Source of the DNA: an uncultured Sulfitobacter sp.
GTDB lineage: Bacteria; Pseudomonadota; Alphaproteobacteria; Rhodobacterales; Rhodobacteraceae
Length of the DNA stretch: 43,226 bases
Assembly: GCA_937928635.1 (NCBI GenBank)
Contig: CALFWM010000016.1
Span: 1 to 43,226 of the forward strand
Reading direction: 5' to 3'
Shown: piece after piece, positions 7,915-15,716 of the stretch
Numbering within the stretch: the stretch's first letter is position 1
Layout: each line of letters starts with the position of its first letter
Notes under the pieces: model-generated
Databases searched by the model: none
Told to the model about the DNA's origin: nothing
The model's input: only the letters and a program-made list of their open reading frames with translations
Position numbers and translations under genes: made by a program

Positions 7915-9038
7915 TCGCTACATTGCGCCGCGTTGCACGGTCTTTGGTCATATTGGCCAATAGCGCACTGGGCTTGATTGGTCTGCGGTTGGTGCGCGCC
8001 ACAGACAGCGGCACCTTTGAGCTGTCCAATGACATTGCCGAGGCGCCGCTGCGCGTCGTCGGTTCCGAAATTGAAGATGCACTTCATGCCGCGCGCAGGC
8101 GGTTTCCCGACCGTCAGATTGCCCTGCTTGTTGACCCCCGGCAGTTCGAGACGATGGGCGACACGCTCAACCGTATCGCCGGGCGTTCGGTACAGGTGAT
8201 CAACTGCGCGCCAGATGCGGACCCCGCCAGCGTTCTGCCCCCACTTGATCAGGCGGCATTTGTCTATGCCTGTGATCTGGACGGTCTGGGTTTGCCGTTT
8301 GTACGTCATATCGTTGAGGGCGGCGGCAGCTTTATGGCGGCACCGGGCTATCAGATGGCCCGATATTCGCATGTCAATGAAATCGCGCGTCAGGTCAGCC
8401 GCAGCGAATATCTGCGCCAGAAATCCGAAGGGTTTGACAAGTTTGACCTTGGGGATGGCGATTTTCTGAACCTGATGCAGGTGATCGAGGCGACGCGCAA
8501 CCTGTCCGGGGCCTATGTGGAGATCGGGTGCTATCGGGGCAGCAGCGGCGCTGTGGCCCTGCGGTATATGCAAGAGGCGGGTATCCAACGGGATTGTCAT
8601 TTCCTGGACGTGTTCACGGGATTTGACTATGAGGAAGCGCAAACAAGCGCTGATGCCTTGTGGTCCGGCACCCATGAAACCGAAGGACCCAAAGTTGTGT
8701 TGGGCAGGTTGCAGGCGGCGGCGGGCAACACGCCGGGGCTAACTGTTGCGGTGCATCAATCCAACATTATCACTGACCCTCTGCCGAACGCGGTCAAATC
8801 AATTGCGGTGGCCAATATTGATGTCGATATGTTTGAGGCGGTCCTTGTCGCCTTGCGCCGAGTTGCGCCTTTGGTGGTGCAAGGGGGCGTTATCGTGGCC
8901 GAGGATGCCGGCCACACCCCCGCCTGTATCGGTGCCCGGCTCGCGCTTGAGGATTTCCTGTCTGAACCCGACGGGCACAAGTTTTTGCCGATCTATATGG
9001 AGTCGGGGCAGACATTCCTTGTGCGCACGGCTGACTGA
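7911..9038 (+). CDS. TylF/MycF-type O-methyltransferase with unknown N-terminal domain
   Basis: A 375-residue protein whose ATG overlaps the stop of the upstream gene (ATGA), so translation is probably coupled. Residues ~185-375 are a TylF-family SAM-dependent methyltransferase. GAYVEIGCYRGSSGAVALRY is the SAM loop, CHFLDVFTGFDY follows, IANIDVDMFEAV-type acidic residues are the usual Mg site (here VANIDVDMFEAV), and VIVAEDAG is the late strand. Family members methylate sugar hydroxyls in macrolides or surface glycans. Residues ~1-180 form an extra domain (LRVVGSEIEDALHAARRRFPDRQIALLVDP...) that I do not recognise. It is not part of minimal TylF enzymes and might bind a sugar or a partner. 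The neighbours point to methylation of a surface glycan. Confidence 0.78.
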   Translation: MIATLRRVARSLVILANSALGLIGLRLVRATDSGTFELSNDIAEAPLRVVGSEIEDALHAARRRFPDRQIALLVDPRQFETMGDTLNRIAGRSVQVINCAPDADPASVLPPLDQAAFVYACDLDGLGLPFVRHIVEGGGSFMAAPGYQMARYSHVNEIARQVSRSEYLRQKSEGFDKFDLGDGDFLNLMQVIEATRNLSGAYVEIGCYRGSSGAVALRYMQEAGIQRDCHFLDVFTGFDYEEAQTSADALWSGTHETEGPKVVLGRLQAAAGNTPGLTVAVHQSNIITDPLPNAVKSIAVANIDVDMFEAVLVALRRVAPLVVQGGVIVAEDAGHTPACIGARLALEDFLSEPDGHKFLPIYMESGQTFLVRTAD

Positions 9039-9131
9039 CCTGCCCGGACAGACGGGGCGATTTTTGTTCTGCGCAACCGGGCGTCCTGTTAATCCGGGCG
9101 GATGCCTACGTATTCAAAAGGAACAGCGCCC

Positions 9132-9668
9132 ATGCAAAAGCTCTCAGCGGCCCCCATATTGACAACGGAGCGGTTGGTCTTGCGTGGACCAGAACAGGGT
9201 GATTTGCCACCTTTTACCCGTTTCATGACAAGTGCCCCCTCCATGAAAGCACAGGGTGAGACCGGCACAGCGGAGCAGGCGTGGTTTGGGTTTCTGATCG
9301 GCATTGGTCACTGGCATTGGCATGGTTTTGGTTTTTTCACCGTTGTTGAACAACACACTGGACATGCGGTCGGACGTGTCGGGTTGATCAAACATTCCAA
9401 TTGGCCAGACGTTGAGTTGGCATGGCATCTGTTTGAGGGTGCAGAGGGCAAGGGGTATGCCACCGAAGCGGCATGTGCTGTCAAGGAATGGGCGCGCGCG
9501 GATCTGGGGTTGGATCAATTGCATAGCTATATCGACGTGACCAACACGCGGTCTCAGGCGGTGGCAACACGCCTTGGTGCGGTCACGGACGGCACCCGAG
9601 CGCCCCATGAACCGGAGGCCGAAGTGTGGGTACACAGGATGGAAGGTGCGCAGGGTCAGACGCCATAG
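9132..9668 (+). CDS. GNAT N-acetyltransferase, RimJ/RimL type
   Basis: A 178-residue protein read from ATG 9132, which has AAAGGAA about 9 nt upstream; the earlier ATG at 9102 has no such site. LTTERLVLRGPEQGDLPPF is the standard opening of RimJ/RimL-like acetyltransferases. GHAVGRVGLIKHSNWPDVELAWHLFEGAEGKGYATEA contains the acetyl-CoA pyrophosphate loop (G-x-G-Y-A), and VTNTRSQAVATRLGA is the C-terminal motif. Such enzymes acetylate N-termini or amino groups of small molecules. It follows the TylF gene by 93 bp and may be the last gene of the glycan operon, for example acetylating an amino sugar, or may simply be a neighbour. Confidence 0.8.
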   Translation: MQKLSAAPILTTERLVLRGPEQGDLPPFTRFMTSAPSMKAQGETGTAEQAWFGFLIGIGHWHWHGFGFFTVVEQHTGHAVGRVGLIKHSNWPDVELAWHLFEGAEGKGYATEAACAVKEWARADLGLDQLHSYIDVTNTRSQAVATRLGAVTDGTRAPHEPEAEVWVHRMEGAQGQTP

Positions 9669-9834
9669 ATCACCCAACCCCGCCTGAAACTTTCAGTTAC
9701 AACGGGTAAAAGCGCCCCTCCTAAAACCCGAGTCGCCGATACCCTGCCGCGCTCCGCGCTCTCGGGACACCGGCGATACGTGATGCTTCACGTTAGAGGC
9801 GATAAGTCTTGTCTCAGGTAATTTGCAGGTCGCT

Positions 9835-10815
9835 TTAGCTGTTGCTGACGCGCTCGCGTTCCTGCGCCGGGCACGGTGTTGGGGCAGGGTCAATGGTGCG
9901 GCTTTTGTTAAGCCGGGGTGCCGCACGTCGCGCGCGCCAAGCGGCATATCCGTCTTTCCAGCTTTGGCTCATCCTTTCGGCCTCAGGCACCGCCTGCATC
10001 TGCGCTGTAAAATGCCCACAATAGCGGCACAATGCCTCCATCTCCTTGCGCATCTCATCATCTGATGCGGGCAGGCCATCGCGCCCGACATTCAACCCAA
10101 AAATGCGGTCAATCCCACCGGCCACCGCACAATGATAATACCCCGTTGGCGCAAGGCCCGTGCCGCTGAACTCGGTCACAAAACACCCGTTGGCATAATC
10201 GCTTTTTTCATGTTCGGCAAAATCGCATGGCGCGCGGTTGAACGTTTGATGCACAGGTTGATTGTTGCTTGTTTTCAAGGTGTTGACGACCTTGATGTCT
10301 GCGGGAATCTGATCCAGAACCGCATTTACCTTTTTCCCAAAGCCATTGGTGATCACTTCGATGATCATTTTGGGCGCGTGATCCTGACGATAAGCCCTGA
10401 GATCATCCACGATCTCAAGGAAATCTGGGTGCAGGGTCGGCTCTCCGCCCAGCAGGCGAATACGGTCCCATTGATAGGAATCCGCGATCCAGCCCTGAAC
10501 ATATTCGGCCATTTTCGCGCGAGTGATATGCGAATTTTCGGGGGCCTGTGTGACCGACCTGTTACAATCATTGCACCGCATGTTACATTTATAGGTCAGG
10601 TCAATTTCCAGCAATTTGGCCGACCGGTGCCAGCGCTTGCCCAGCAGCGCAGTGGCCCATTTGGACAGGCGCCAAATTTCGTACCGGTGAAACCCGCCTG
10701 CGACGCTTTTCAGCTTTGAATCCTTTTGCAAAATTCTCGCGCGAAAATTGATCCAGAAATAACACCAGACGGCTTCTCGCATTTTGCTTGTCATCTGGCG
10801 CAGGTTGCTTCGCAT
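9835..10815 (-). CDS. Radical SAM protein with C-terminal cysteine cluster
   Basis: From ATG 10815 the protein has 326 residues. TYKCNMRCNDC at ~74-84 is the C-x3-C-x2-C motif (Cys 77, 81, 84) that binds the catalytic 4Fe-4S cluster and SAM. RIRLLGGEPTLHPDF is the following GGEP motif, and VITNGFG the next strand. Near the C-terminus GYYHCAVAG and ALCRYCGHF supply further cysteines, suggesting an auxiliary cluster domain of SPASM or twitch type. Start choice is uncertain: GTG at 10869 and ATG at 10794 are alternatives, and none has a strong ribosome-binding site. It lies on the minus strand between glycan genes, so it may modify a sugar nucleotide or a peptide; the substrate is not deducible. 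Confidence 0.8.
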   Translation of the reverse strand: MRSNLRQMTSKMREAVWCYFWINFRARILQKDSKLKSVAGGFHRYEIWRLSKWATALLGKRWHRSAKLLEIDLTYKCNMRCNDCNRSVTQAPENSHITRAKMAEYVQGWIADSYQWDRIRLLGGEPTLHPDFLEIVDDLRAYRQDHAPKMIIEVITNGFGKKVNAVLDQIPADIKVVNTLKTSNNQPVHQTFNRAPCDFAEHEKSDYANGCFVTEFSGTGLAPTGYYHCAVAGGIDRIFGLNVGRDGLPASDDEMRKEMEALCRYCGHFTAQMQAVPEAERMSQSWKDGYAAWRARRAAPRLNKSRTIDPAPTPCPAQERERVSNS

Positions 10816-11202
10816 CGTAAATTGACATTCTCCAATGGGCTTGCCGTCTGGCAACCCTACACGACACAACCCAAGGGATACAAATTTACTGGCCTTCTCG
10901 CATAGGTTTGCCCCTTTCGCGGAGCACTTTCAGCCGGTTGAGTCAAATAAGGTTTCTTAAAGGATTCTTAAAGGATTCTTAAAAATGCACTAATTTTTTG
11001 GTATCATCATCGGTTCAGATTCTTGCAGTGTTGTTTAGATTTACCTGAAAATCAACGCCAAGTTGGGCAAGCGCATGGTTTCCAAGCGGTGCAGCTTTGT
11101 TCGACCTCACGGCTGCGGCTCCAGCTGTTCTTCCCTACCCAAAGCCATCCAGGCCGTTTATGCCTCAATACCTGCCCATTGGCGGCACCTCTCAATGTCA
11201 GT
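10816..11202. other. Intergenic region upstream of the radical SAM gene
   Basis: These 387 bp between the radical SAM start and the IspD-like stop hold no convincing gene. The stretch around 10940-11010 is AT-rich compared with its surroundings and contains a short tandem repeat (separate entry), so it probably carries the radical SAM promoter. I do not see a clear terminator for the IspD-like gene. Confidence 0.5.
10954..10986. repeat. 11-bp tandem repeat, nearly three copies
   Basis: TTCTTAAAGGA occurs at 10954-10964 and 10965-10975, followed by a degenerate third unit TTCTTAAAAAT at 10976-10986. It is one helical turn long per unit and lies 140-170 bp upstream of the radical SAM start. 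It could be a slippage product or a phased regulator-binding array. Confidence 0.7.
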
Positions 11203-11922
11203 TCAACTTGTGGAGTGTAAGGGCAGTGCCCTGTGCAAGACATCCCTGTCGATCCGCGCGGCAAGTTCAGTTGCCCGCGCCAGATCCTGTGGCGTGGTGA
11301 TTTTGAAATTCTCCGAGGTCCCGATGACCAGCCGCACTTCCATCCCCATCGCGCGGGCAATCTCAACGTCATCAGCCGCATCCCCCCCGTAGCTCAAATG
11401 CGCGGCCAGCAGTTTATCGAAATGAAACCCCTGCGGTGTTTGTGCCCGCCATACCCCGTCCCGCGCCACTGGATTGATCGCGGCACCATCTTTGGTCTGC
11501 CAAAGGGCATCCACTACGGGCAACGCGGCAAAGGCGGCTTCTGCGTTTAACAACTCGTTCTGAACATCCTTGATGATTTTTGGCGTCACAAACGGGCGCG
11601 CGGCATCATGGACCAGCACGCAGTCGGGCGCATAGGCGGCAAGGGCCCTAAGCCCGCAGATCACCGACTTGGAGCGTGTTGTGCCGCCCAGGACAGGTGG
11701 CAAAATGCGCGGATCATCCAGACCAGCAAGACTATCGTCAAAGCGTTCCTGATCATCGGTATGAATGATCGATTGCACCATCGCGATTGACTCCAGCGAC
11801 AGAAAGGTTTGCAAGCAACGCCGCAGGGAACAGATGCCTGCAATGGGCAGGTATTGTTTGGGCACCTCATCCCCAAAACGGCGGCCCCGTCCGGCGGCGA
11901 CGATCAATACAGCGACGCGCAT
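11203..11922 (-). CDS. IspD-like cytidylyltransferase (stand-alone)
   Basis: A 239-residue protein with the IspD fold. AAGRGRRFGDEVPKQYLP near residues 9-26 binds CTP, LVHDAARPFV near 103-112 carries the metal-binding Asp, WRAQTPQGF follows, and DDVEIARAMG with ENFKITTPQDLARA ends the family signature. IspD makes CDP-methylerythritol from MEP and CTP in isoprenoid synthesis. Close relatives (TarI type) make CDP-ribitol and similar products. In many alphaproteobacteria IspD is fused to IspF. Here the protein stops at the fusion junction, and no IspF sequence follows in any minus-strand frame I checked. Its position in a glycan locus makes a secondary role in producing a CDP-polyol or CDP-sugar quite possible. 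It starts with ATG 1 nt after a small ORF. Confidence 0.82.
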   Translation of the reverse strand: MRVAVLIVAAGRGRRFGDEVPKQYLPIAGICSLRRCLQTFLSLESIAMVQSIIHTDDQERFDDSLAGLDDPRILPPVLGGTTRSKSVICGLRALAAYAPDCVLVHDAARPFVTPKIIKDVQNELLNAEAAFAALPVVDALWQTKDGAAINPVARDGVWRAQTPQGFHFDKLLAAHLSYGGDAADDVEIARAMGMEVRLVIGTSENFKITTPQDLARATELAARIDRDVLHRALPLHSTS

Positions 11923-11923
11923 C

Positions 11924-12142
11924 TCAGGTCAGCTTTTTCAAAGGGACAGCATCACCAAGTTGCTTTTCAACATGGCGTGGGGTGACATATCCCGGCATCG
12001 CCCCATTGGGTATCTCGCCAGCAAACGCAGATATGTTGGCACCCCGCATCCCCGCCGCAGGCCCGCCATGCTGAGGCCCCCCGCGCGCGAGGTCACGCAG
12101 TGGCAGAGTCAATGCACCTGGGTTCGGATAAGAACTGCGCAT
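11924..12142 (-). CDS. Small hypothetical protein upstream of ispD-like gene
   Basis: A 72-residue frame from ATG 12142, with AAAGG about 9 nt upstream, whose TGA ends 1 nt before the IspD-like ATG; this spacing favours a coupled two-gene unit. The second half (GANISAFAGEIPNGAMPGYV then TPRHVEKQLGDAVPLKKL) has normal protein composition and looks like the end of a folded domain, while the N-terminus is rich in Gly, Pro and Ala. I do not recognise it. It could be the C-terminal remnant of a larger enzyme, or a real small protein. No function is assigned. Confidence 0.4.
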   Translation of the reverse strand: MRSSYPNPGALTLPLRDLARGGPQHGGPAAGMRGANISAFAGEIPNGAMPGYVTPRHVEKQLGDAVPLKKLT

Positions 12143-12474
12143 GATTGCAGGCCTTTTGATTGCGTCGCCCGGCAGTATAGCTGTTCAGGGTCGTCTTTTC
12201 CATGCAAGAAAGCGTGGTGTTCAGATCAGCTACCACCAGATCAATCAACGCGGTGCACCGCAGGATCACCCGGTGAACCCGCGCAATATCTCCGCCTCAA
12301 CGGATCACATCGCGCGACTATCCAACAGTGTATTGGCACCTCGCGGGCCAGAAAAATTCATATATTATCCGCACGACGCCAAAAGCCGTACACCCCGGAA
12401 CGTGGATCATAGATGAGGCGGCAGGATTGCAGCTTTTAGAAATACCTGATGAGCCGCACCACATTTACGGTCAC
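12143..12474. other. Region downstream of the RTX gene, no recognised gene
   Basis: These 332 bp lie between the RTX stop and the small ORF. Short minus-strand reading frames occur (one encodes RLIYDPRSGVYGFWRRADNI, near 12358-12420) but none has a start, length or family that supports a gene. No obvious hairpin with a T run was found. Confidence 0.4.
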
Positions 12475-14691
12475 TCAAAAGATAAAATCAGCACTGTCTA
12501 GTTCACTCAGCGCAACATCTTGCAGGTTGATCGTGTTCCCGCCGCCGGCGTTGATCAGTACATGGGTGCCAATCTGGGTGGCGTGGTTGTTGAGCAAATC
12601 AAATATATCCGTGATGGAGGCAACCCGGCTGAGGTCGATACGTTCCAGATCATTGGTGGCGTCAAAATCACTGATCATATCGCGGCCAAATCCGCCGTCT
12701 GCATCGGCAAAAATGAACAGGTCTGCGTTGAAGTTGCCCTGCAACAGATCATTGCCGGAACCGCCAATCAGCGTGTCAAACCCGCCACCGCCAAACAGCC
12801 CGTCATCGCCCGTGCCGCCGCCCAGGAGATCGTTGCCAAACCCGCCGTTCATGAGATCATCGCCGGCCTGCCCGATCAACGTGTCATTTCCATTCTGACC
12901 AAAGAGCGCGTCATTTTCGGTGCCGCCATAGCCAAGGTCGTCACCGTCGCCGCCAAACAACCGGTCAAAACCGGCGCCGCCAATCAGCGTGTCATTGCCC
13001 GTGCCGCCCAGCAGATTATCCGCCTGCGCCCCGCCATCCAAACGGTCGCGGCCCGCGCCCCCGTTCAGCGTGTCAAAGCCGCCCTCGCCCCACAGCCGGT
13101 CATTACCACCATCACCATTGATCACATCATTGCCCGTATTCCCCGCGAGGGCATCGACCCCATTACCACCATGCTGTGTGTCATTCCCAGTGCCACCGAC
13201 CAGCGTGTCATTGCCAGCCGCGCCTTGCAACAGATCGTCACCCGCATCACCAAACAGCCGGTCATTTCCGGTGCCGCCATTCAGGGTATCGCTGTCCTCT
13301 CCACCGCGCAGCAAGTCATTGCCCGCGTCACCAAGCAGATAGTCCTGCCCATTGCGCCCCAGCAGCTGATCTGCGCCGCCACCACCAAACATCGTATTCC
13401 CAAAGGAGGTTCCCGCAACCACGTCCGCCCCTTCACCGGCAAAAATGACCTCAAAATTCTGCGCGGTTCCGGTGACAGACCCCTCTGCGGTCTGGAACAA
13501 TCCTGTGTCCATGTTCAGGCGATATCCGGTGCGATCACTGGCAAAATCAAAGGTATCGACGCCATAGCTGCCATCATAATCATCGCCCTGTACAAGCCCG
13601 CCGACGCGCGAAACAACAGTATCCTGTCCTTCGCCGCCCGACAGCATCAAAGCAGGCCCCTCAACACGACCGGCTATGATACTGTCATCCCCCAAGGTGG
13701 TGTAAATACGCTCAAACCCCGTGAACGTAACAGTGCCACGTGCAGGCTGCTCCGTCGCAAAGAAAGTCCCCGCCCCGACATCAATTGTCACGGCAGAAGA
13801 CGCGCGCACGTCAGACAGGTTCAGCAGGTCCGTTCCTGCCCCGCCGATAAAGACATCCCCCGCAATCGGCCCCGTCGCACCAAAGGTGATTGTATCGTTG
13901 CCCGCCCCCCCATCCAGCGTATGAGCGGCACCCATTGCGGTATTCCTTATAACAAAGTCATTGCCCGCCCCGGCAATGACCCGTTCAAAGTTCTGGACCC
14001 TTGCTATGATGGACCCGTCAAACGTGTGAAACAGGCCCGCGTCCATATCCAGTAAATACCCGGTGGTGTCCTGATTGGAGAAATCCAGCAGGTCTGTGCC
14101 TGCACCGCCGTCAAACACCTCACCCCCCGCCGGGCCATCGGGGCCAATGACAATTGTGTCGTCACCCAGACCCGCCTCCAGACTTTCCTGCCCATGTGTG
14201 CTGGCCCGGATGACATCATCGTCCCCACTGGCGATCACATGTTCAAAGCCCGCAATGGTCGCTGTGCGCGCGCCTTGGGCCCAGATGCCCGCTGCCAGAT
14301 CAATGATCTGATCAATCGTACCATCCGCAGCCGTGGTGCTGAGCACATCAATGCCAACCCCACCCTCATACTGGTCCCCGTCCGAAATTCCTTGCGGGCC
14401 GCTCATGACGGTGTCGTTACCGGCCCCACCAAACAAGCCGCTTGGCTGCGCCTGTATGCCGCCGATCAGCACATCATCGCCGCTGCCTGCAATGACCGTT
14501 TCAAAGTTCAGAATTTCAGCGGTTTCAAAACCATTGGAAATTGTCGATGCCGACAGGTTAAAGGTGTGACCAACGCTGGTGAGAACAGCGTTAAATACAT
14601 CCGCGCCAGCGGAGCCATCAAACGTCTCATCCCGGAAAATCCCCGTTTCCAGAACAAAGAGATTGTCACCTGAGTCTCCGGTGAAAGGCAT
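12475..14691 (-). CDS. RTX calcium-binding protein with five long modules and nonapeptide repeats
   Basis: A 738-residue acidic protein. Residues ~25-430 comprise five modules of about 86-91 residues, each with a phenylalanine-glutamate core (FE at 63, 149, 235, 326 and 413) in the context N-F-E-x-V-I-A-G, followed by a GDD/GND turn and a GG-x-G-x-D loop. From ~430 to ~690 follow classical RTX nonapeptides GG-x-G-x-D-x-L, which fold as a calcium-bound beta roll. The C-terminus (INLQDVALSELDSADFIF) is a hydrophobic/acidic tail of the kind recognised by type I secretion systems, and there is no N-terminal signal peptide. It is therefore probably secreted by an ABC-type exporter that is not in this window. 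No catalytic domain is visible, so an adhesive or surface-layer role is more likely than an enzyme. Confidence 0.9.
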   Translation of the reverse strand: MPFTGDSGDNLFVLETGIFRDETFDGSAGADVFNAVLTSVGHTFNLSASTISNGFETAEILNFETVIAGSGDDVLIGGIQAQPSGLFGGAGNDTVMSGPQGISDGDQYEGGVGIDVLSTTAADGTIDQIIDLAAGIWAQGARTATIAGFEHVIASGDDDVIRASTHGQESLEAGLGDDTIVIGPDGPAGGEVFDGGAGTDLLDFSNQDTTGYLLDMDAGLFHTFDGSIIARVQNFERVIAGAGNDFVIRNTAMGAAHTLDGGAGNDTITFGATGPIAGDVFIGGAGTDLLNLSDVRASSAVTIDVGAGTFFATEQPARGTVTFTGFERIYTTLGDDSIIAGRVEGPALMLSGGEGQDTVVSRVGGLVQGDDYDGSYGVDTFDFASDRTGYRLNMDTGLFQTAEGSVTGTAQNFEVIFAGEGADVVAGTSFGNTMFGGGGADQLLGRNGQDYLLGDAGNDLLRGGEDSDTLNGGTGNDRLFGDAGDDLLQGAAGNDTLVGGTGNDTQHGGNGVDALAGNTGNDVINGDGGNDRLWGEGGFDTLNGGAGRDRLDGGAQADNLLGGTGNDTLIGGAGFDRLFGGDGDDLGYGGTENDALFGQNGNDTLIGQAGDDLMNGGFGNDLLGGGTGDDGLFGGGGFDTLIGGSGNDLLQGNFNADLFIFADADGGFGRDMISDFDATNDLERIDLSRVASITDIFDLLNNHATQIGTHVLINAGGGNTINLQDVALSELDSADFIF

Positions 14692-15716
14692 AACGAAAAT
14701 CCTGTCGTGATCGTTGGCACCACTGAAATGAATTGAGATTAAATTCAGCTCAAATCAGATACGTCTTTCCCCGCATAAAGGCAAAGCGAACAGGTCTTTT
14801 CAATCAATGGATGAGTACATTTTTATTAGATATATCTGGGGTTTAGCAAAGGCCCAGATATCAGCGGCAATGCACAGCAAAAGCTCAATATGAAGGGCTA
14901 AATTGGCGCTTCCTGTTCGCGTTTCGGTGCGGCGCTTTTGTAGGTGGTCACTTAAAAATTCACCTCAAAACTACACAGAACGGGGACAACTCACCTTAAG
15001 ATCCATTTTGACGAATCAATACCGGGGCACCTTGTCGGGTTTCGTTCTGATGAGGGGGCGTCAAAAAACACAGAACATAGCTCGGGCGCTTATCCGCTCT
15101 CAGCTCTCCTACCCGCCTCCGCAGGTTCATCACACGCCTGTTTTGGTACTGACACCGCCACCCGTTACCCCTGAACAATTCGGTAAGGTTGGTTAATTGA
15201 TCACGTAAGGGGCGAGGCTTGTCTGCCCGCGCGAGAGGGGGGCAGTGCGTGTCTTTGCAACCGGTTGGGAGCACGCTTCCCGGCAGGTTGTGCTCCCGGC
15301 GGGGACATCCATGACCGGTTATCGACGCAAGCCCGGAGTCCCAATGAACCCTGATGGGATTCCTGATTTGCGTTCCGATCTGTCCGAGGTTGAAACCCTG
15401 CGGCAAGAGGCCCGCAGTGTGGTCCCAAAAACCACTCATCATAGCGTCTGACGAAACACCTGAAACATGACATATCACACAACCTGTTGAAATCTTTGCC
15501 TTCAGGCTGGGCCGGGTGCGTCAGGTTTTTCGCATGACGCTTTTGGCGCGGAGCAATCTGGGCGCGACAGGTCATATCATACCGCAGAAAAAAGGGGCGG
15601 CGATAGGGCCGCCCCCAAAAGGTAGCCAGAAACTGGCATAGGGAGAGTGTGTGTTTGATTGCGGGACGCGCGCAGATCATTGCGCGCCCCGCAGGCAGAG
15701 AAAGAGCCTTCGTACC
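14692..15716. other. 1-kb region without a convincing gene
   Basis: Between the RTX start and the glpV stop no open frame has a recognisable product. The part next to the RTX gene (about 14740-14900) is AT-rich and should hold its promoter. An 8-bp inverted repeat, GGGAGCAC and GTGCTCCC, lies at about 15267-15297. The plus-strand frame 15245-15451 is open but unrecognised. A GC-rich imperfect hairpin lies at about 15660-15692, just after glpV, and a terminator at 15585-15615. A decayed gene or insertion-sequence relic at 15000-15480 cannot be excluded. Confidence 0.4.
15585..15615 (-). terminator. Rho-independent terminator of the glp transporter operon
   Basis: On the minus strand an 8-bp GC stem (15608-15615 pairing with 15594-15601, six-base loop) is followed directly by TTTTTTCTG. 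It lies about 100 bp after the glpV stop, the last gene of the operon. Confidence 0.8.

Noticed and set aside
12520..14055. Long plus-strand open frame (511 codons) opposite the RTX gene
   Set aside because: It mirrors the GG-x-G-x-D coding strand: periodic Gly/Asp codons leave the complementary frame free of stops. Its peptide is low-complexity and has no family features.
12475..14691. Repetitive DNA considered as a CRISPR array or satellite
   Set aside because: The periodicity is a protein-level RTX repeat with variable DNA; there are no identical spaced repeats.
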